NCBI RefSeq assembly: GCF_000585215.1
Contig: NZ_AONC01000014.1
Coordinates: forward strand, 46,120-110,119
Direction: 5' to 3'
DNA: 64,000 bases
Source of the DNA: Imhoffiella purpurea
Lineage (GTDB): Bacteria; Pseudomonadota; Gammaproteobacteria; Chromatiales; Chromatiaceae
A program made the position numbers and the translations under genes. Shown here one piece after another: positions 1 to 7,981 of the stretch (within the stretch, counting starts at the first letter, position 1; every line of letters starts with the position of its first letter). Under the pieces are notes generated by a model. It made no database searches and was not told where the DNA came from. It was given only the letters and a program-made list of their open reading frames with translations.

Positions 1-75
1 GTGCGTGAGAAGCTGGAGAAGCTCGGAATTACCGAGCAGGATGTCAAGGATGCGGTCGCCTGGGCACGGCGGTGA
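1..75 (+). CDS. C-terminal end of a probable type II antitoxin (partial)
   Basis: An open frame runs in from the left edge and stops at 73-75, giving 24 residues ending KDAVAWARR. It overlaps the next start codon by one base (TGATG), and the next frame begins like a PIN-domain toxin. Antitoxin immediately followed by PIN toxin with overlapping codons is the standard type II toxin-antitoxin arrangement, so the antitoxin call rests mainly on context. The DNA-binding part lies outside the window, so the antitoxin family cannot be named. The frame is open at the edge, and the GTG at position 1 need not be the start. Confidence 0.5.
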   Translation: MREKLEKLGITEQDVKDAVAWARR

Positions 76-137
76 TGCGCAGGGTCGTTCTCGACACCAA
101 CATCGTGCTGTTAGCGCTGCGGTACCTCCTACAATAG
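75..137 (+). pseudogene. PIN-domain toxin, truncated after the first strand
   Basis: The ATG at 75 gives a 20-codon peptide beginning MRRVVLDTNIVLLAL. This matches the first strand and first catalytic aspartate (LDTN) of PIN-domain RNase toxins of the VapC type, which are normally about 130-150 aa. The similarity ends near base 121, and a stop follows at 135-137, overlapping the 3' end of the recombinase gene on the other strand (129). A toxin cut off exactly where a recombinase begins is best explained by insertion of, or deletion next to, a mobile element. The remnant lacks the other acidic residues and cannot be an active nuclease. Confidence 0.6.
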
Positions 138-1142
138 CCCATCCCCTGCGTGATCCTCGAACTCGGCGCTGCGGCGGACATAGATCATCACGGTCTTGGG
201 ATCCTTGTGCCGCGAGACCTCCATCATCTTGAACAGACTGGCCTTGGAGAGCGCCGCCGAGGTCATGAATCCCGATCTCAGGCTGTGTCCCGCATACTCG
301 GCCGGATCCAGTCCGACGGCCTCGGCGCAGCGTTTGACCACGGCGGCGATGCTGTGGGCGCTCAGGGGCGCCTCACCGACTCGGTCTCCCCGATAGAGCC
401 GCCGATAGACATGGCCCTCCCGGATCCCGGCGGTCCTTAGCCAGTCCTGAACGGCGCGCACCGGGCAATAGTCCCGGCCGCGAATCACGGGCACCACCTG
501 TCCCAATCCCTCCGCGTCCGTCTTCGAGCGGCGCACATGCACCCGGAATCCTCCCGCGACCTCTTCCAGGTCCTCGATCCTCAGTGCCGCCAGTTCCGAG
601 CGCCGAAAGGCCCCGGCGAAGCCGAGCGTCAGGATCGCCCTATCTCGGAGTCCTTGTAGCCGAGTGCAATCCAGGCTGTCGACCATGGTACGCAGCTGAT
701 CGGAGAGGGCGGGGGCCTTCTGTCTCGGTGCCGATCCGTGGGTGCGTGCGATGCCTTTCAGGGTTCCGCGAACCAGCTCCGAATCCGTCTTGGGCTCATG
801 TCCGCACAGCCGGTGCGCCAGCCGGATGGCCGCCACGCGCCGGTGCAAGGTGCTGATTCGGCGGCCCGATTCCGCTTCGCTAGCCAGAAAGGCCGAGATG
901 GTCTCCGCGCTGGCCGGCAGTGATGCGAGATCCCGGGTCGCGCACCAGGCGGTGAAGATCGCCCAATCCGAGCGATAGGCGCGCACGGTCGAGTCCGCGT
1001 GACGGGCGGCGAAATAGCGCCCCAGCATCTCCCTGTCATCCGCGTTCAGCGTCCCTTGGTGATGCTCCAGCTCGGATGTTTCGTCCTCCAATCCGAGCAG
1101 TGCGCCTTGGGTTTCGCTGACGCCACCTTCTTTCGATCTCAT
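129..1142 (-). CDS. Tyrosine recombinase, TnpS-like
   Basis: A 337-aa site-specific recombinase with an N-terminal SAM-like core-binding domain (about residues 35-125) and a C-terminal catalytic domain (about 150-335). The full catalytic set is visible: Arg180 (AFRRSEL), Lys207 (RRSKTD), His286/Arg289 (HSLRSG), His312 (SRHKD) and the nucleophile Tyr321 (MIYVRR). It is therefore expected to be active. It lacks a recognisable IntI-type extra motif, so it is not called an integron integrase. It is divergent from a KfrA-like gene across an AT-rich block of inverted repeats. That arrangement is known from the TnpS/TnpT cointegrate-resolution module of Tn4651-type Tn3 transposons, and the TnpS label follows from it. 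An independent integrase is the alternative. The gene ends on top of a truncated PIN toxin. Confidence 0.85.
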   Translation of the reverse strand: MRSKEGGVSETQGALLGLEDETSELEHHQGTLNADDREMLGRYFAARHADSTVRAYRSDWAIFTAWCATRDLASLPASAETISAFLASEAESGRRISTLHRRVAAIRLAHRLCGHEPKTDSELVRGTLKGIARTHGSAPRQKAPALSDQLRTMVDSLDCTRLQGLRDRAILTLGFAGAFRRSELAALRIEDLEEVAGGFRVHVRRSKTDAEGLGQVVPVIRGRDYCPVRAVQDWLRTAGIREGHVYRRLYRGDRVGEAPLSAHSIAAVVKRCAEAVGLDPAEYAGHSLRSGFMTSAALSKASLFKMMEVSRHKDPKTVMIYVRRSAEFEDHAGDGLL

Positions 1143-1195
1143 CCTGCCCCCGTTCCTGTGATTCGCCCGCCGCCAAGGAGATTGTGCCGAAACAG

Positions 1196-1302
1196 GGACT
1201 CAATATACAGATAAGTTACGAGAATGGGTGTTATCGAAACTAAATATTCCCATATCAGCGAAAAACACTGATATATTAATCACCATATTTTAGTGTTTTT
1301 AT
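1196..1302. promoter_or_regulatory. AT-rich inverted-repeat block: operator and possible recombination site
   Basis: The spacer between the divergent recombinase and KfrA-like genes is strikingly AT-rich. It holds ATATCAG at 1252-1258 facing CTGATAT at 1268-1274, and AAAAACACT at 1261-1269 facing AGTGTTTTT at 1292-1300. The two perfect inverted repeats interlock. A weaker pair, GATAA at 1210-1214 and TTATC at 1231-1235, lies closer to the recombinase gene. KfrA-family proteins bind inverted repeats in their own promoters, and TnpS/TnpT act on a core site in the shared spacer. Both promoters must also lie here. Assignment of each repeat to operator or crossover site is inference. Confidence 0.5.
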
Positions 1303-1322
1303 CTATTTCGGGATCATCGACC

Positions 1323-2432
1323 ATGAGCACCACGCGAATCCTGACGAAAGAAGCGGCGTTCAAGCTGTTGCAGAAGGGCGAGCGACCGACCGCCGATCGC
1401 GTCCGTGCCGCGATCGGCCAGGGGGCGCAGCAGACGATACTGGCTGCGCTGGACGACTTCTGGGGCGAGGTCGGCGCGCGGCTGTGCGAGCCGCGCCTGC
1501 CCGAGTCCCTGGTCGAGCCGGTGAATGCGATCTGGTCGCAGGCGGTCGTCGAGGCGGGGCGGCAATGGCAGTCGGAGCGGGCCGGTTTCGAGGAGCGGAT
1601 CGGCACTCTGGAAACGGAGAAGGAAGGCTTGCGCCGGGAATTGAATGAGCTGCGCGAGGAACTGGAGCGCCGCGAGCGGCTGGCCGATGAGCAGCGGGCG
1701 CTGGCGGCGCGACAGGTGGCGCGGATTGCCGAGCAGGAGCTGACTCTGGAGGAGCGGTCGCAGCGTATCCAGTCCCTCGAAGAGGAATCCGCCCGGCTGG
1801 TGGCTCGAAGGGATCAGCTCGGCGAACTACTGGAGGTCGAGCGCGAGGGGAGGGAGCGCGACCAGGCCGCCTGGCTGAAGGAGATCGACGCCGCGCGTCA
1901 GGCGCTCAAGGCGGCGAACGCCGAGAAGGAGACGCTGACCAGGACGCTCGCCGAGACGCGGGATGCGAAGGTCCGCCAGGATCTGCTGCTCGAACGGGCC
2001 GAGCGGGAGCGGTCGGAACTCGAATCACGGCTGAGGACGGAGACCGAGTCCCGCGAGCATGCTCTAGCCCAGTCGGCCGATCTGTCGCGTCGAATCGAGC
2101 GTCTGGAGGCCGAGAGTGCCCGCGATCGGGAAGAGATCGCGGCATGGCGCGAGACGCTCGGAGCCAAGGAGCGCGAATTGGCCGAGTTGGCGGAGACCTC
2201 GCATGGGCTGCGTCTCCAGTCCGAGCGGCTGGACGCCGAGAACCGGATCCTGCGGGACCAGGTCTCGGCGCTCAGATCGGATCGGTCCGAGATCGAACGC
2301 TTCTTCCAGCAGGCCATGGCGCGCCTGGGCGAGCGAGAGGCTGTGAAGACCCAGGACAAGGATGCCAACGATGGACCGGATGCGACTCAGAAGACGAAGT
2401 CGACCCCGGACGTGAAGCCGACATTGGAGTAG
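1323..2432 (+). CDS. KfrA/TnpT-like DNA-binding coiled-coil protein
   Basis: A 369-aa protein with an N-terminal helix-turn-helix region of the KfrA_N type (about residues 1-110, TTRILTKEAAFKLLQKGERP). A very long charged coiled coil follows to about residue 345, rich in Glu/Arg/Leu heptads, then a short polar tail. KfrA proteins are plasmid transcriptional autoregulators. TnpT, of the same general build, assists the recombinase TnpS in Tn4651-type transposons. The ATG at 1323 is preferred over the in-frame start at 1293 because the family's conserved N-terminus begins here and 1293 lies inside an inverted repeat. The last 46 bp overlap the tail of the convergent autotransporter gene. Confidence 0.75.
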   Translation: MSTTRILTKEAAFKLLQKGERPTADRVRAAIGQGAQQTILAALDDFWGEVGARLCEPRLPESLVEPVNAIWSQAVVEAGRQWQSERAGFEERIGTLETEKEGLRRELNELREELERRERLADEQRALAARQVARIAEQELTLEERSQRIQSLEEESARLVARRDQLGELLEVEREGRERDQAAWLKEIDAARQALKAANAEKETLTRTLAETRDAKVRQDLLLERAERERSELESRLRTETESREHALAQSADLSRRIERLEAESARDREEIAAWRETLGAKERELAELAETSHGLRLQSERLDAENRILRDQVSALRSDRSEIERFFQQAMARLGEREAVKTQDKDANDGPDATQKTKSTPDVKPTLE

Positions 2433-5400
2433 TCGTCGCCGCCGCTCACGTAGACCTTGGCCTGGATCATCGCGTTCTTGCTCAGTCGGTAGGAGAGGCC
2501 GGCCGTCAATCTGGCCTCGGGGCTGTCCGCCGAACGTCCCCGCAATGTTCCGTGCCCGCTGGCGTCGTACCAGTAGGCGATATCCGAGTCGTCCAGATCC
2601 AGATGCTGGAACAGGTCGAGGCTGACGCTGGGCGCCAGTCGCTGGAGGCTGGGTTCGACATAGGCCATAGCGCCGATGCCGAGGCGCAGGCGTTCGTAAT
2701 CGCGTCCGCCGAACCGCGCCGGGATCCCGCCTTGTCCGCTGGTCTCGGTGAACGACGCCTCGCTGCCCCGCATGTAGGTGAGATTGGCGAGCCAGGTCCA
2801 GTTCCAGCCCCGGATGACCTGGTCGCGCGACACCTCCAGTCCCAGGCTCCAGCGCTCGTGGTCGGTCTCGCCCTTCGCCGTCGCAGCCCCGAGATCGCGC
2901 AGATAGTCGATGTCGCCGAAGCCATAGTTCGCGCCCAGCGTCAGGTCCACGACACCCAGATCGAGCCCGGCCGCGATGCCGATCATGGAGGTGTCGAGCC
3001 GCTGTTCCAGACGCGTGTCGTCGATCTTGGCGCGCTCGGAGGTCTTGGCCAGCGACAGCGCCCAGATGCCCCGGTCGCCGAGCGGACCGCCGAGGCCCGC
3101 CTGCATCCCGCCGATCCAGACGTCATAGCCGGACACGCTATCCGTGTCGTCGAACGCGTAGTCGTCTCCGAGCGCGGTGACGAATCCGGATATCTGGTCG
3201 GAATGGTCCGCGAGACGGGTCCTCGCGAAGCCGAACACGCCGTCCATGACGGCGAGCGAGCCTCGATAGGCCGTTTCGGCGGATCCGTCGAAGACGGCCG
3301 GGCTGGTGCTCGCCAGGGTCACTCCGCTGGCGGAATTGAGGACGTCCACGGCGGTACGGCCCGGTACCACGAGCATGCCGCCGGGGCCTTCGATGCTGGC
3401 GAAGCGGCCGCTGATGCCGTTGGCGGCCGTGAGGATGGGGAGCTGGACGTCTCCCTCGGGCGCGGTCCCCCGCAAGCGCAGCGTTCCCGCGTCGAGGATC
3501 GCAACGCCCGTGTCCGCGACCGCGTAGTCCTCCGTGGTCGCGGTTTGCTCGACGACCGCGAGTCTGTCCGCGCGGCTCGCGGCGCCGTCGACATCGATCT
3601 CCAGGGTCCCGTCGGCGGCCTCGTAGCGGGTGACGGTCAGGGTTCCGACCTGGGTGCGGTCGCCGGGGGTGATGGTGCCGGAGCCCGAGACGAGGCCGTT
3701 GATTCGTCCGTTGCCCAAGACGCGCGAATCGACGCCCGTGGAGACATCGCCCGTGACCACGCCCTCGACCTGGAGCCGATCGGATCCCCGGGTGATGAGG
3801 ATATCGCCGCTCAGCGTGCCGCCGGTGCCGATGCTGATGCGATCGTTGGACGGGCTGCTGGCGTCGATCGCGACCGCATTGGCCCCGATGGTTTCGATCT
3901 CGCCGTTGACGCGGACGGTGTTTGCGCTTCCTTCGAGCCGGATCAGGGTCAGGTCGTTGCCATAGCCCTTGAGTATGCCCTGGTCCTCGATCAGGATCCT
4001 GCCGTCGGTCATGCGGGTGGCCGTCGTGTCGTGCCCGTAGAAGACATAGGTGGGCACGGGCGCGTCGAAGCCGATGTCCGCGTTCACCCAGCGGTATCCC
4101 GAGGGTTCGACGGTGAAGGACCGCGTCATGTCGCGCAGCTGATCGGAGACCGTGGTGCCTCGGCAGCTGGTGCCTGCGTCCGAGGTGGTGCAGCCGTTCG
4201 GGTCGCTCAGAAAGGCGTCGAGGATGGCGACCGTCTCCTGCAGGTCGTAGTAGTAGTCGTTGATGTCGGCGGGCGTGAACTGGCGATCGGCGGGAAAGCT
4301 CAGGAAGGTGTTGACGTCGGAGACGATGAAGAGGTCGTCCTCCGTGGTGCTCGGGTCGCCGGGGAAGTGGAACATCAGGGTCTGGTAGCCGCTCAGCTCG
4401 CCGCCGTGGCCCAGCATGAAGACGCCGGTCTCGGTGCTGTGCTGACCATAGATGGCGAAGCCGTAGCCGGCCTCGATGATGCCGACGTCGCCGTTCATGA
4501 TGTGGGTGTTGCGCAGACGCTCGGCGAAGACCTCCGGGTCCAGGATGCCGTCACGGTTCGTCGTCAGCTCGATCAGCCAATCCAGCTGATCCTGGACGTT
4601 CGAGATCATGGCGCCGGCCGAGTTGGGCACCGAGGGCGTCGTGAAGGTGAAATCGGTCAGGTCGCCGTAATCGTTCCAGGTCCCGTTCGTGTGCTGGTCC
4701 GATCCCCATTCGGTGCCCGTGGGGTAGAGGGTGTCGGTCAGGCCAAGTGGCTCGATCACGCGCTCGGTGATGAGTTCCTCGATGCTCTTGCAGTCTCCCG
4801 CCTCGCAGCTGGCGGCCTCGGCGATGATTCCAGCCAGGGTGAAGTTGGTGTTGGAGTACTCGAAGGTGCTCTGATCCCCTGGCGTCATGGTCGATCCCTC
4901 GGCGAGCGCCGCGGCGACCAGTTGCGCGCGGGTCAGGTCGTAGTCGCCATTCCGATCGTTCCAGGTCGTCAGGATGGTCGTGCCCGGATGGTTCGGATCC
5001 TCGCCCGACAGATATTCCGGGATGCCGCTACGCATGGAGATGAGGTCGCGAACGGTGAAGGTCTCGCGCTGCTGCTGCGTCATCACGCCGAGCGCGCTCG
5101 TGGCCTCGGGCTGGCGCTCGTACCATTCCTGCAGCGTGTCGTCGAGACCGACGACGCCCTCGCCGACGTATTGGAGCACCACGGTTCCGGTATAGGTCTT
5201 GGTCTGACTGCCGATGTGGAAGCGGTCGTTTACCGTCAGCGCCCGCCCGCCCTGGGATGCGCTGGCCGGCCCCGTCGTCCCGGTCGCATGGCTCCAGCGG
5301 GTCCCGTCCCCGAACTCGATCGCCGAGGTCACGCCGTAGAACCCGTGCTGTCCGACGAGCGCGTCCTGCGCGATGTCCAGGTAGCTGGAGAAGGTGTCGG

Positions 5401-5485
5401 CGTCCTGAGCCCCGGCGGCACCGCTGCACATCGCCAATGCCAAGGCCGTTCCGAGCGCGTCGCGTCTGTCATGATGTCCGTTCAT
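2387..5485 (-). CDS. Autotransporter with a serine beta-lactamase/DD-peptidase-type passenger
   Basis: A 1032-aa protein. A signal peptide (residues 1-27, ending GAAGA) precedes a family S12/class C beta-lactamase-like passenger with all three catalytic motifs: Ser93-Gln-Thr-Lys96 (SxxK), Tyr210-Ser-Asn212 (YxN) and His360-Gly-Gly (HxG). A repetitive stalk (about 480-750) follows. The C-terminal 280 residues form an autotransporter beta barrel ending in Phe (VDFVF), the usual outer-membrane C-terminal signature. The hydrolase is therefore expected on the cell surface or released. Substrates could be D-amino-acid peptides, esters or beta-lactams; the sequence does not say which. The ATG at 5485 has a GAGAGAG-type ribosome site and gives a good signal peptide. 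The 3' end overlaps the convergent KfrA-like gene by 46 bp. Confidence 0.88.
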   Translation of the reverse strand: MNGHHDRRDALGTALALAMCSGAAGAQDADTFSSYLDIAQDALVGQHGFYGVTSAIEFGDGTRWSHATGTTGPASASQGGRALTVNDRFHIGSQTKTYTGTVVLQYVGEGVVGLDDTLQEWYERQPEATSALGVMTQQQRETFTVRDLISMRSGIPEYLSGEDPNHPGTTILTTWNDRNGDYDLTRAQLVAAALAEGSTMTPGDQSTFEYSNTNFTLAGIIAEAASCEAGDCKSIEELITERVIEPLGLTDTLYPTGTEWGSDQHTNGTWNDYGDLTDFTFTTPSVPNSAGAMISNVQDQLDWLIELTTNRDGILDPEVFAERLRNTHIMNGDVGIIEAGYGFAIYGQHSTETGVFMLGHGGELSGYQTLMFHFPGDPSTTEDDLFIVSDVNTFLSFPADRQFTPADINDYYYDLQETVAILDAFLSDPNGCTTSDAGTSCRGTTVSDQLRDMTRSFTVEPSGYRWVNADIGFDAPVPTYVFYGHDTTATRMTDGRILIEDQGILKGYGNDLTLIRLEGSANTVRVNGEIETIGANAVAIDASSPSNDRISIGTGGTLSGDILITRGSDRLQVEGVVTGDVSTGVDSRVLGNGRINGLVSGSGTITPGDRTQVGTLTVTRYEAADGTLEIDVDGAASRADRLAVVEQTATTEDYAVADTGVAILDAGTLRLRGTAPEGDVQLPILTAANGISGRFASIEGPGGMLVVPGRTAVDVLNSASGVTLASTSPAVFDGSAETAYRGSLAVMDGVFGFARTRLADHSDQISGFVTALGDDYAFDDTDSVSGYDVWIGGMQAGLGGPLGDRGIWALSLAKTSERAKIDDTRLEQRLDTSMIGIAAGLDLGVVDLTLGANYGFGDIDYLRDLGAATAKGETDHERWSLGLEVSRDQVIRGWNWTWLANLTYMRGSEASFTETSGQGGIPARFGGRDYERLRLGIGAMAYVEPSLQRLAPSVSLDLFQHLDLDDSDIAYWYDASGHGTLRGRSADSPEARLTAGLSYRLSKNAMIQAKVYVSGGDDYSNVGFTSGVDFVF

Positions 5486-5580
5486 AGTGAATCTGCTCTC
5501 TCGCGGTGGTGGAGATTGACCGTCGAATGCCTTGGATATGCGGGCCGGGCTTTGATCACAACCCCGATCATTCCGCAGAC

Positions 5581-5636
5581 GGTCCGCATAGCGGACCCTA
5601 CAAGAGCCCGCAGCGGTAGGGTCCGCTGTGCGGACC
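5581..5636. repeat. Double palindromic repeat element
   Basis: Two 21-base arms (5581-5601 and 5616-5636) are inverted copies with one mismatch, around a 14-base loop. Each arm is itself a near palindrome (GGTCCGC, three bases, GCGGACC). Nested palindromes of this kind are typical of REP/MITE-like intergenic repeats. It lies between two same-strand genes, downstream of the outer-membrane protein gene, so it may also stop transcription or stabilise the mRNA end. Genome copy number cannot be judged here. Confidence 0.7.
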
Positions 5637-5672
5637 ATCGGCGCTTTGTCGGACTTATGATCGGCGCCTGCG

Positions 5673-6737
5673 TTAGCCATACTTTGGCAGGCGCAATGGA
5701 ATGATGAGGTCGAATGAGAGGTAGCCTTCGGGCCTCCCGGAGGTCGCGACCATGGATATCCCGGTCTGCAGCTTGATTCCGCGGTGCCAATCGAGGTCGA
5801 GGCCGAGCGATACCAGCGACGTATTGCCGCTCTGTGACAGACGGCGATAGGCATAGGTCAGTGAATAGGTGAGATTCCCTTGCCGATAGGCGGTATTGAG
5901 GACACCGTATTGGGCGCGCTGGCTCGTGCCTTGATAGCCGTCGAAGGCGGCGATTTCGGCATAGAATGACCAGGCATCGCCGAACCGCCGCAATAGACCG
6001 GCAACGCCTCCGGCTTCATCCTCCTCCGATGCATCCACGCCGGGCAGATATCTTGCCCCTAGATGCAGGCTGCCTTTCGGAATCGTGCGATTCCATTGCA
6101 GTGAAAGATTGCTCAGATTGCCGGTTGGATAGGATCCGACCGCGTCGAAGGAGACGTTCTTGCCCAATTTGCAGACGGCATCGGCGGGAAAGACGTTGTC
6201 GGCGGCCAGGAACAGCGACAGACTCAATGAGGATCGCCCGGTCTTGCGGGTCAGGGCCGCGCCAAGGCACTCCGTGAGTTCGAAGTCCTCGGAGAGATAG
6301 GATGCCGCCACCCCCTTCGCCTGGGTCCAGCTGTTGCCGAAGGACGGTTCGATCTTGCCCATGCGCAGCGCGATGCTGGCCGAATCGTATTCGGCGTAGA
6401 GCTCGTAGAGGACATGGCTCGGGGGACTGAACTGGGATCCGTCGGGGGTCTCGTTGTAGTCGACCTCGTTGCCGTAGAGGGCGTAGAGCTTCGTGCGATT
6501 GGGAAAATACCACTGCCCCAGGACGAACAGCTCGATATCGCCGTCGTTCGTGGCCGCCTGGTTGAGGGCCAGATCCAGGTCGGTCTCGACGGAGACGGCC
6601 CAGTCGAAGCCATGCGGTTCCTTGGTCTCCTTGGCGAAGATTCCAGAGGGCGAGGGGAGCGCGACCAACGCGAGAACCGCGGGCCTTGCCACACGCTGGA
6701 GATGACCGAGAAGCTTCCTGCCGACGGGCTTGATCAT
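5673..6737 (-). CDS. Outer-membrane beta-barrel protein (porin-like)
   Basis: A 354-aa protein with a basic N-terminus and a hydrophobic signal segment (MIKPVGRKLLGHLQRV, then ALVALPSPSGIFA). The remainder has alternating hydrophobic and polar strands with many aromatic residues, typical of an outer-membrane barrel. I do not recognise a specific family; the pattern resembles uncharacterised porin-like proteins of gammaproteobacteria. The ATG at 6737 was chosen because it gives a usual signal peptide; the frame is open to 6845 but the extension is strongly basic and unlike a signal. It is followed by the palindrome at 5581-5636 and then the autotransporter gene on the same strand. Substrate unknown. 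Confidence 0.65.
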   Translation of the reverse strand: MIKPVGRKLLGHLQRVARPAVLALVALPSPSGIFAKETKEPHGFDWAVSVETDLDLALNQAATNDGDIELFVLGQWYFPNRTKLYALYGNEVDYNETPDGSQFSPPSHVLYELYAEYDSASIALRMGKIEPSFGNSWTQAKGVAASYLSEDFELTECLGAALTRKTGRSSLSLSLFLAADNVFPADAVCKLGKNVSFDAVGSYPTGNLSNLSLQWNRTIPKGSLHLGARYLPGVDASEEDEAGGVAGLLRRFGDAWSFYAEIAAFDGYQGTSQRAQYGVLNTAYRQGNLTYSLTYAYRRLSQSGNTSLVSLGLDLDWHRGIKLQTGISMVATSGRPEGYLSFDLIIPLRLPKYG

Positions 6738-7125
6738 GCGCCTGTTCAGGGTACGGCCAGAGGCCGATCGACAGGCGTCGACTTGCCGTCTGGTGGTATT
6801 GGCAGGGGTACGACCTGCTCTCCTTCTTTTGGGAGAGTCCCTCATACCTGCCTCTTATGACAGGGGGCTGGTCGATATGTGAAGGCGTTATCCGCCGATC
6901 GCGGCGGGTAGGCCGATCGAATCGCGTCTCGAATGAGATTGCGTTCAGGCTGACTGTAGATCATGAAGGCCAGGGGTGCCAGCCGCAGGATGCGGCGAAT
7001 GCCTTCGGTCGGGTCGCGAGGCTATCCGCGAGGGCGAACATGGCCATGAAAAATCCCATGCTATACTCGGGCTGCACACGTCTCGACTCACTCATCCCAC
7101 GTCATTCCGCATGGAGGTTCCTCCC
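6738..7125. other. Divergent intergenic region, 388 bp
   Basis: This space separates the minus-strand outer-membrane protein gene from the plus-strand DUF697 gene and must hold both promoters. A GGAGG ribosome site at 7113-7117 serves the start at 7126. Small open frames here have no recognisable product, and I see no convincing promoter hexamers or repeats. Confidence 0.4.
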
Positions 7126-7620
7126 ATGGTTGCCGCCGCGAATCCGACACAAGAAGATGTCCAGGCTGAAACGCCAGAGAATGTCAGTCATCAAGACCGC
7201 GTATCCAAGATCATTTCGTCCTCGGTGAGCTGGTCTGCCGCGGCGGCTGTCGTGCCCGTTCCCTATCTCGATCTGCTCGCCATCGGTGCGGTCCAGGTCG
7301 AGATGGTGCGCCGCCTGGCCGCCGCCTACGGCGAGGACGCGGACAAGGAGACCCTGAAGGGCCTGATCTCGGCCTTGCTCGGCACCCTGGCCCCGGCCGC
7401 GATCAGCGCCAGCCTGCTGGGCTCTTCGCTGAAGGTGATCCCCATGTCGGGCACCCTGCTCGGCAGCGCCGGTCTGGCCGCCTTCGCCGCCGCCGCGACC
7501 TATGCGATCGGCAAGATCTTCGTCCGCCACTTCGAGGGCGGTGGCTCGATCGGCGATTTCAGCGTCGATGCCGTCAAGGACGATCTCAAGAAGGAGTTCG
7601 ACTCCGCTAAGTCCAAGTAG
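7126..7620 (+). CDS. DUF697-type membrane-associated protein
   Basis: A 164-aa protein. A polar N-terminus (about 40 residues) is followed by alanine/glycine-rich hydrophobic segments, including LISALLGTLAPAAISASLLG and SAGLAAFAAAATYAIGKIF, and a charged C-terminus. This pattern matches the DUF697 family, whose members often accompany or are fused to Era-like GTPases and associate with membranes through glycine-zipper-like helices. The start at 7126 has GGAGG nine bases upstream. It opens a same-strand row leading to the ABC exporter (11 bp to the next gene), so it may be part of the export unit of the lipopeptide cluster. Its function there is unknown. Confidence 0.7.
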   Translation: MVAAANPTQEDVQAETPENVSHQDRVSKIISSSVSWSAAAAVVPVPYLDLLAIGAVQVEMVRRLAAAYGEDADKETLKGLISALLGTLAPAAISASLLGSSLKVIPMSGTLLGSAGLAAFAAAATYAIGKIFVRHFEGGGSIGDFSVDAVKDDLKKEFDSAKSK

Positions 7621-7631
7621 CCGTCCGGCCC

Positions 7632-7844
7632 ATGTATCTGATCCTGGTCATCCTCTATGTCGCCTTCTGCGTCTATGTCGGTGTCTTGGGCCGGGATCGG
7701 ATCATTGGCTTCTCCGGAACCTTTCTGCTGTCGCTGATGATCTCCCCGATCGTGATGGCATTGGTGGTATTGCTCACGAGCCCGAAGGATATGCAGGGAA
7801 GTGCCAAGTCGCCGATGCCCCCTCGTCAAGCCCGCAAGCGATAG
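7632..7844 (+). CDS. Small two-helix membrane protein
   Basis: A 70-aa frame, 11 bp after the DUF697 gene. Two hydrophobic helices (about residues 2-20 and 25-48) are followed by a basic proline-containing tail. No family recognised. Tight spacing and its position between the DUF697 protein and the ABC exporter suggest co-transcription. It may be an accessory membrane component, but this is inference from position only. Confidence 0.5.
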   Translation: MYLILVILYVAFCVYVGVLGRDRIIGFSGTFLLSLMISPIVMALVVLLTSPKDMQGSAKSPMPPRQARKR

Positions 7845-7981
7845 GCGCCGGATCGCCTCGGTGGTGACCACGCGATCGCCGAGCGTCCATCTCTCCAGCC
7901 CATGGTCGACGGCCGATCGGCCGACGAACCCTTCGGGATCCGTCCCCATGATCGAATTCAGCGCAACGGCTGGTCCGCGGC

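Noticed and set aside
129..1142. Recombinase as the integron integrase for the cassette array
   Set aside because: It lacks a visible IntI-type extra motif, is about 11 kb from the array, and its partner and spacer fit a TnpS/TnpT-type module better.
2144..5704. 1186-aa open frame on the plus strand
   Set aside because: It is antisense to the autotransporter gene, has low-complexity Arg/Gly/Val-rich sequence and shows no domain; long shadow frames are normal in GC-rich DNA.
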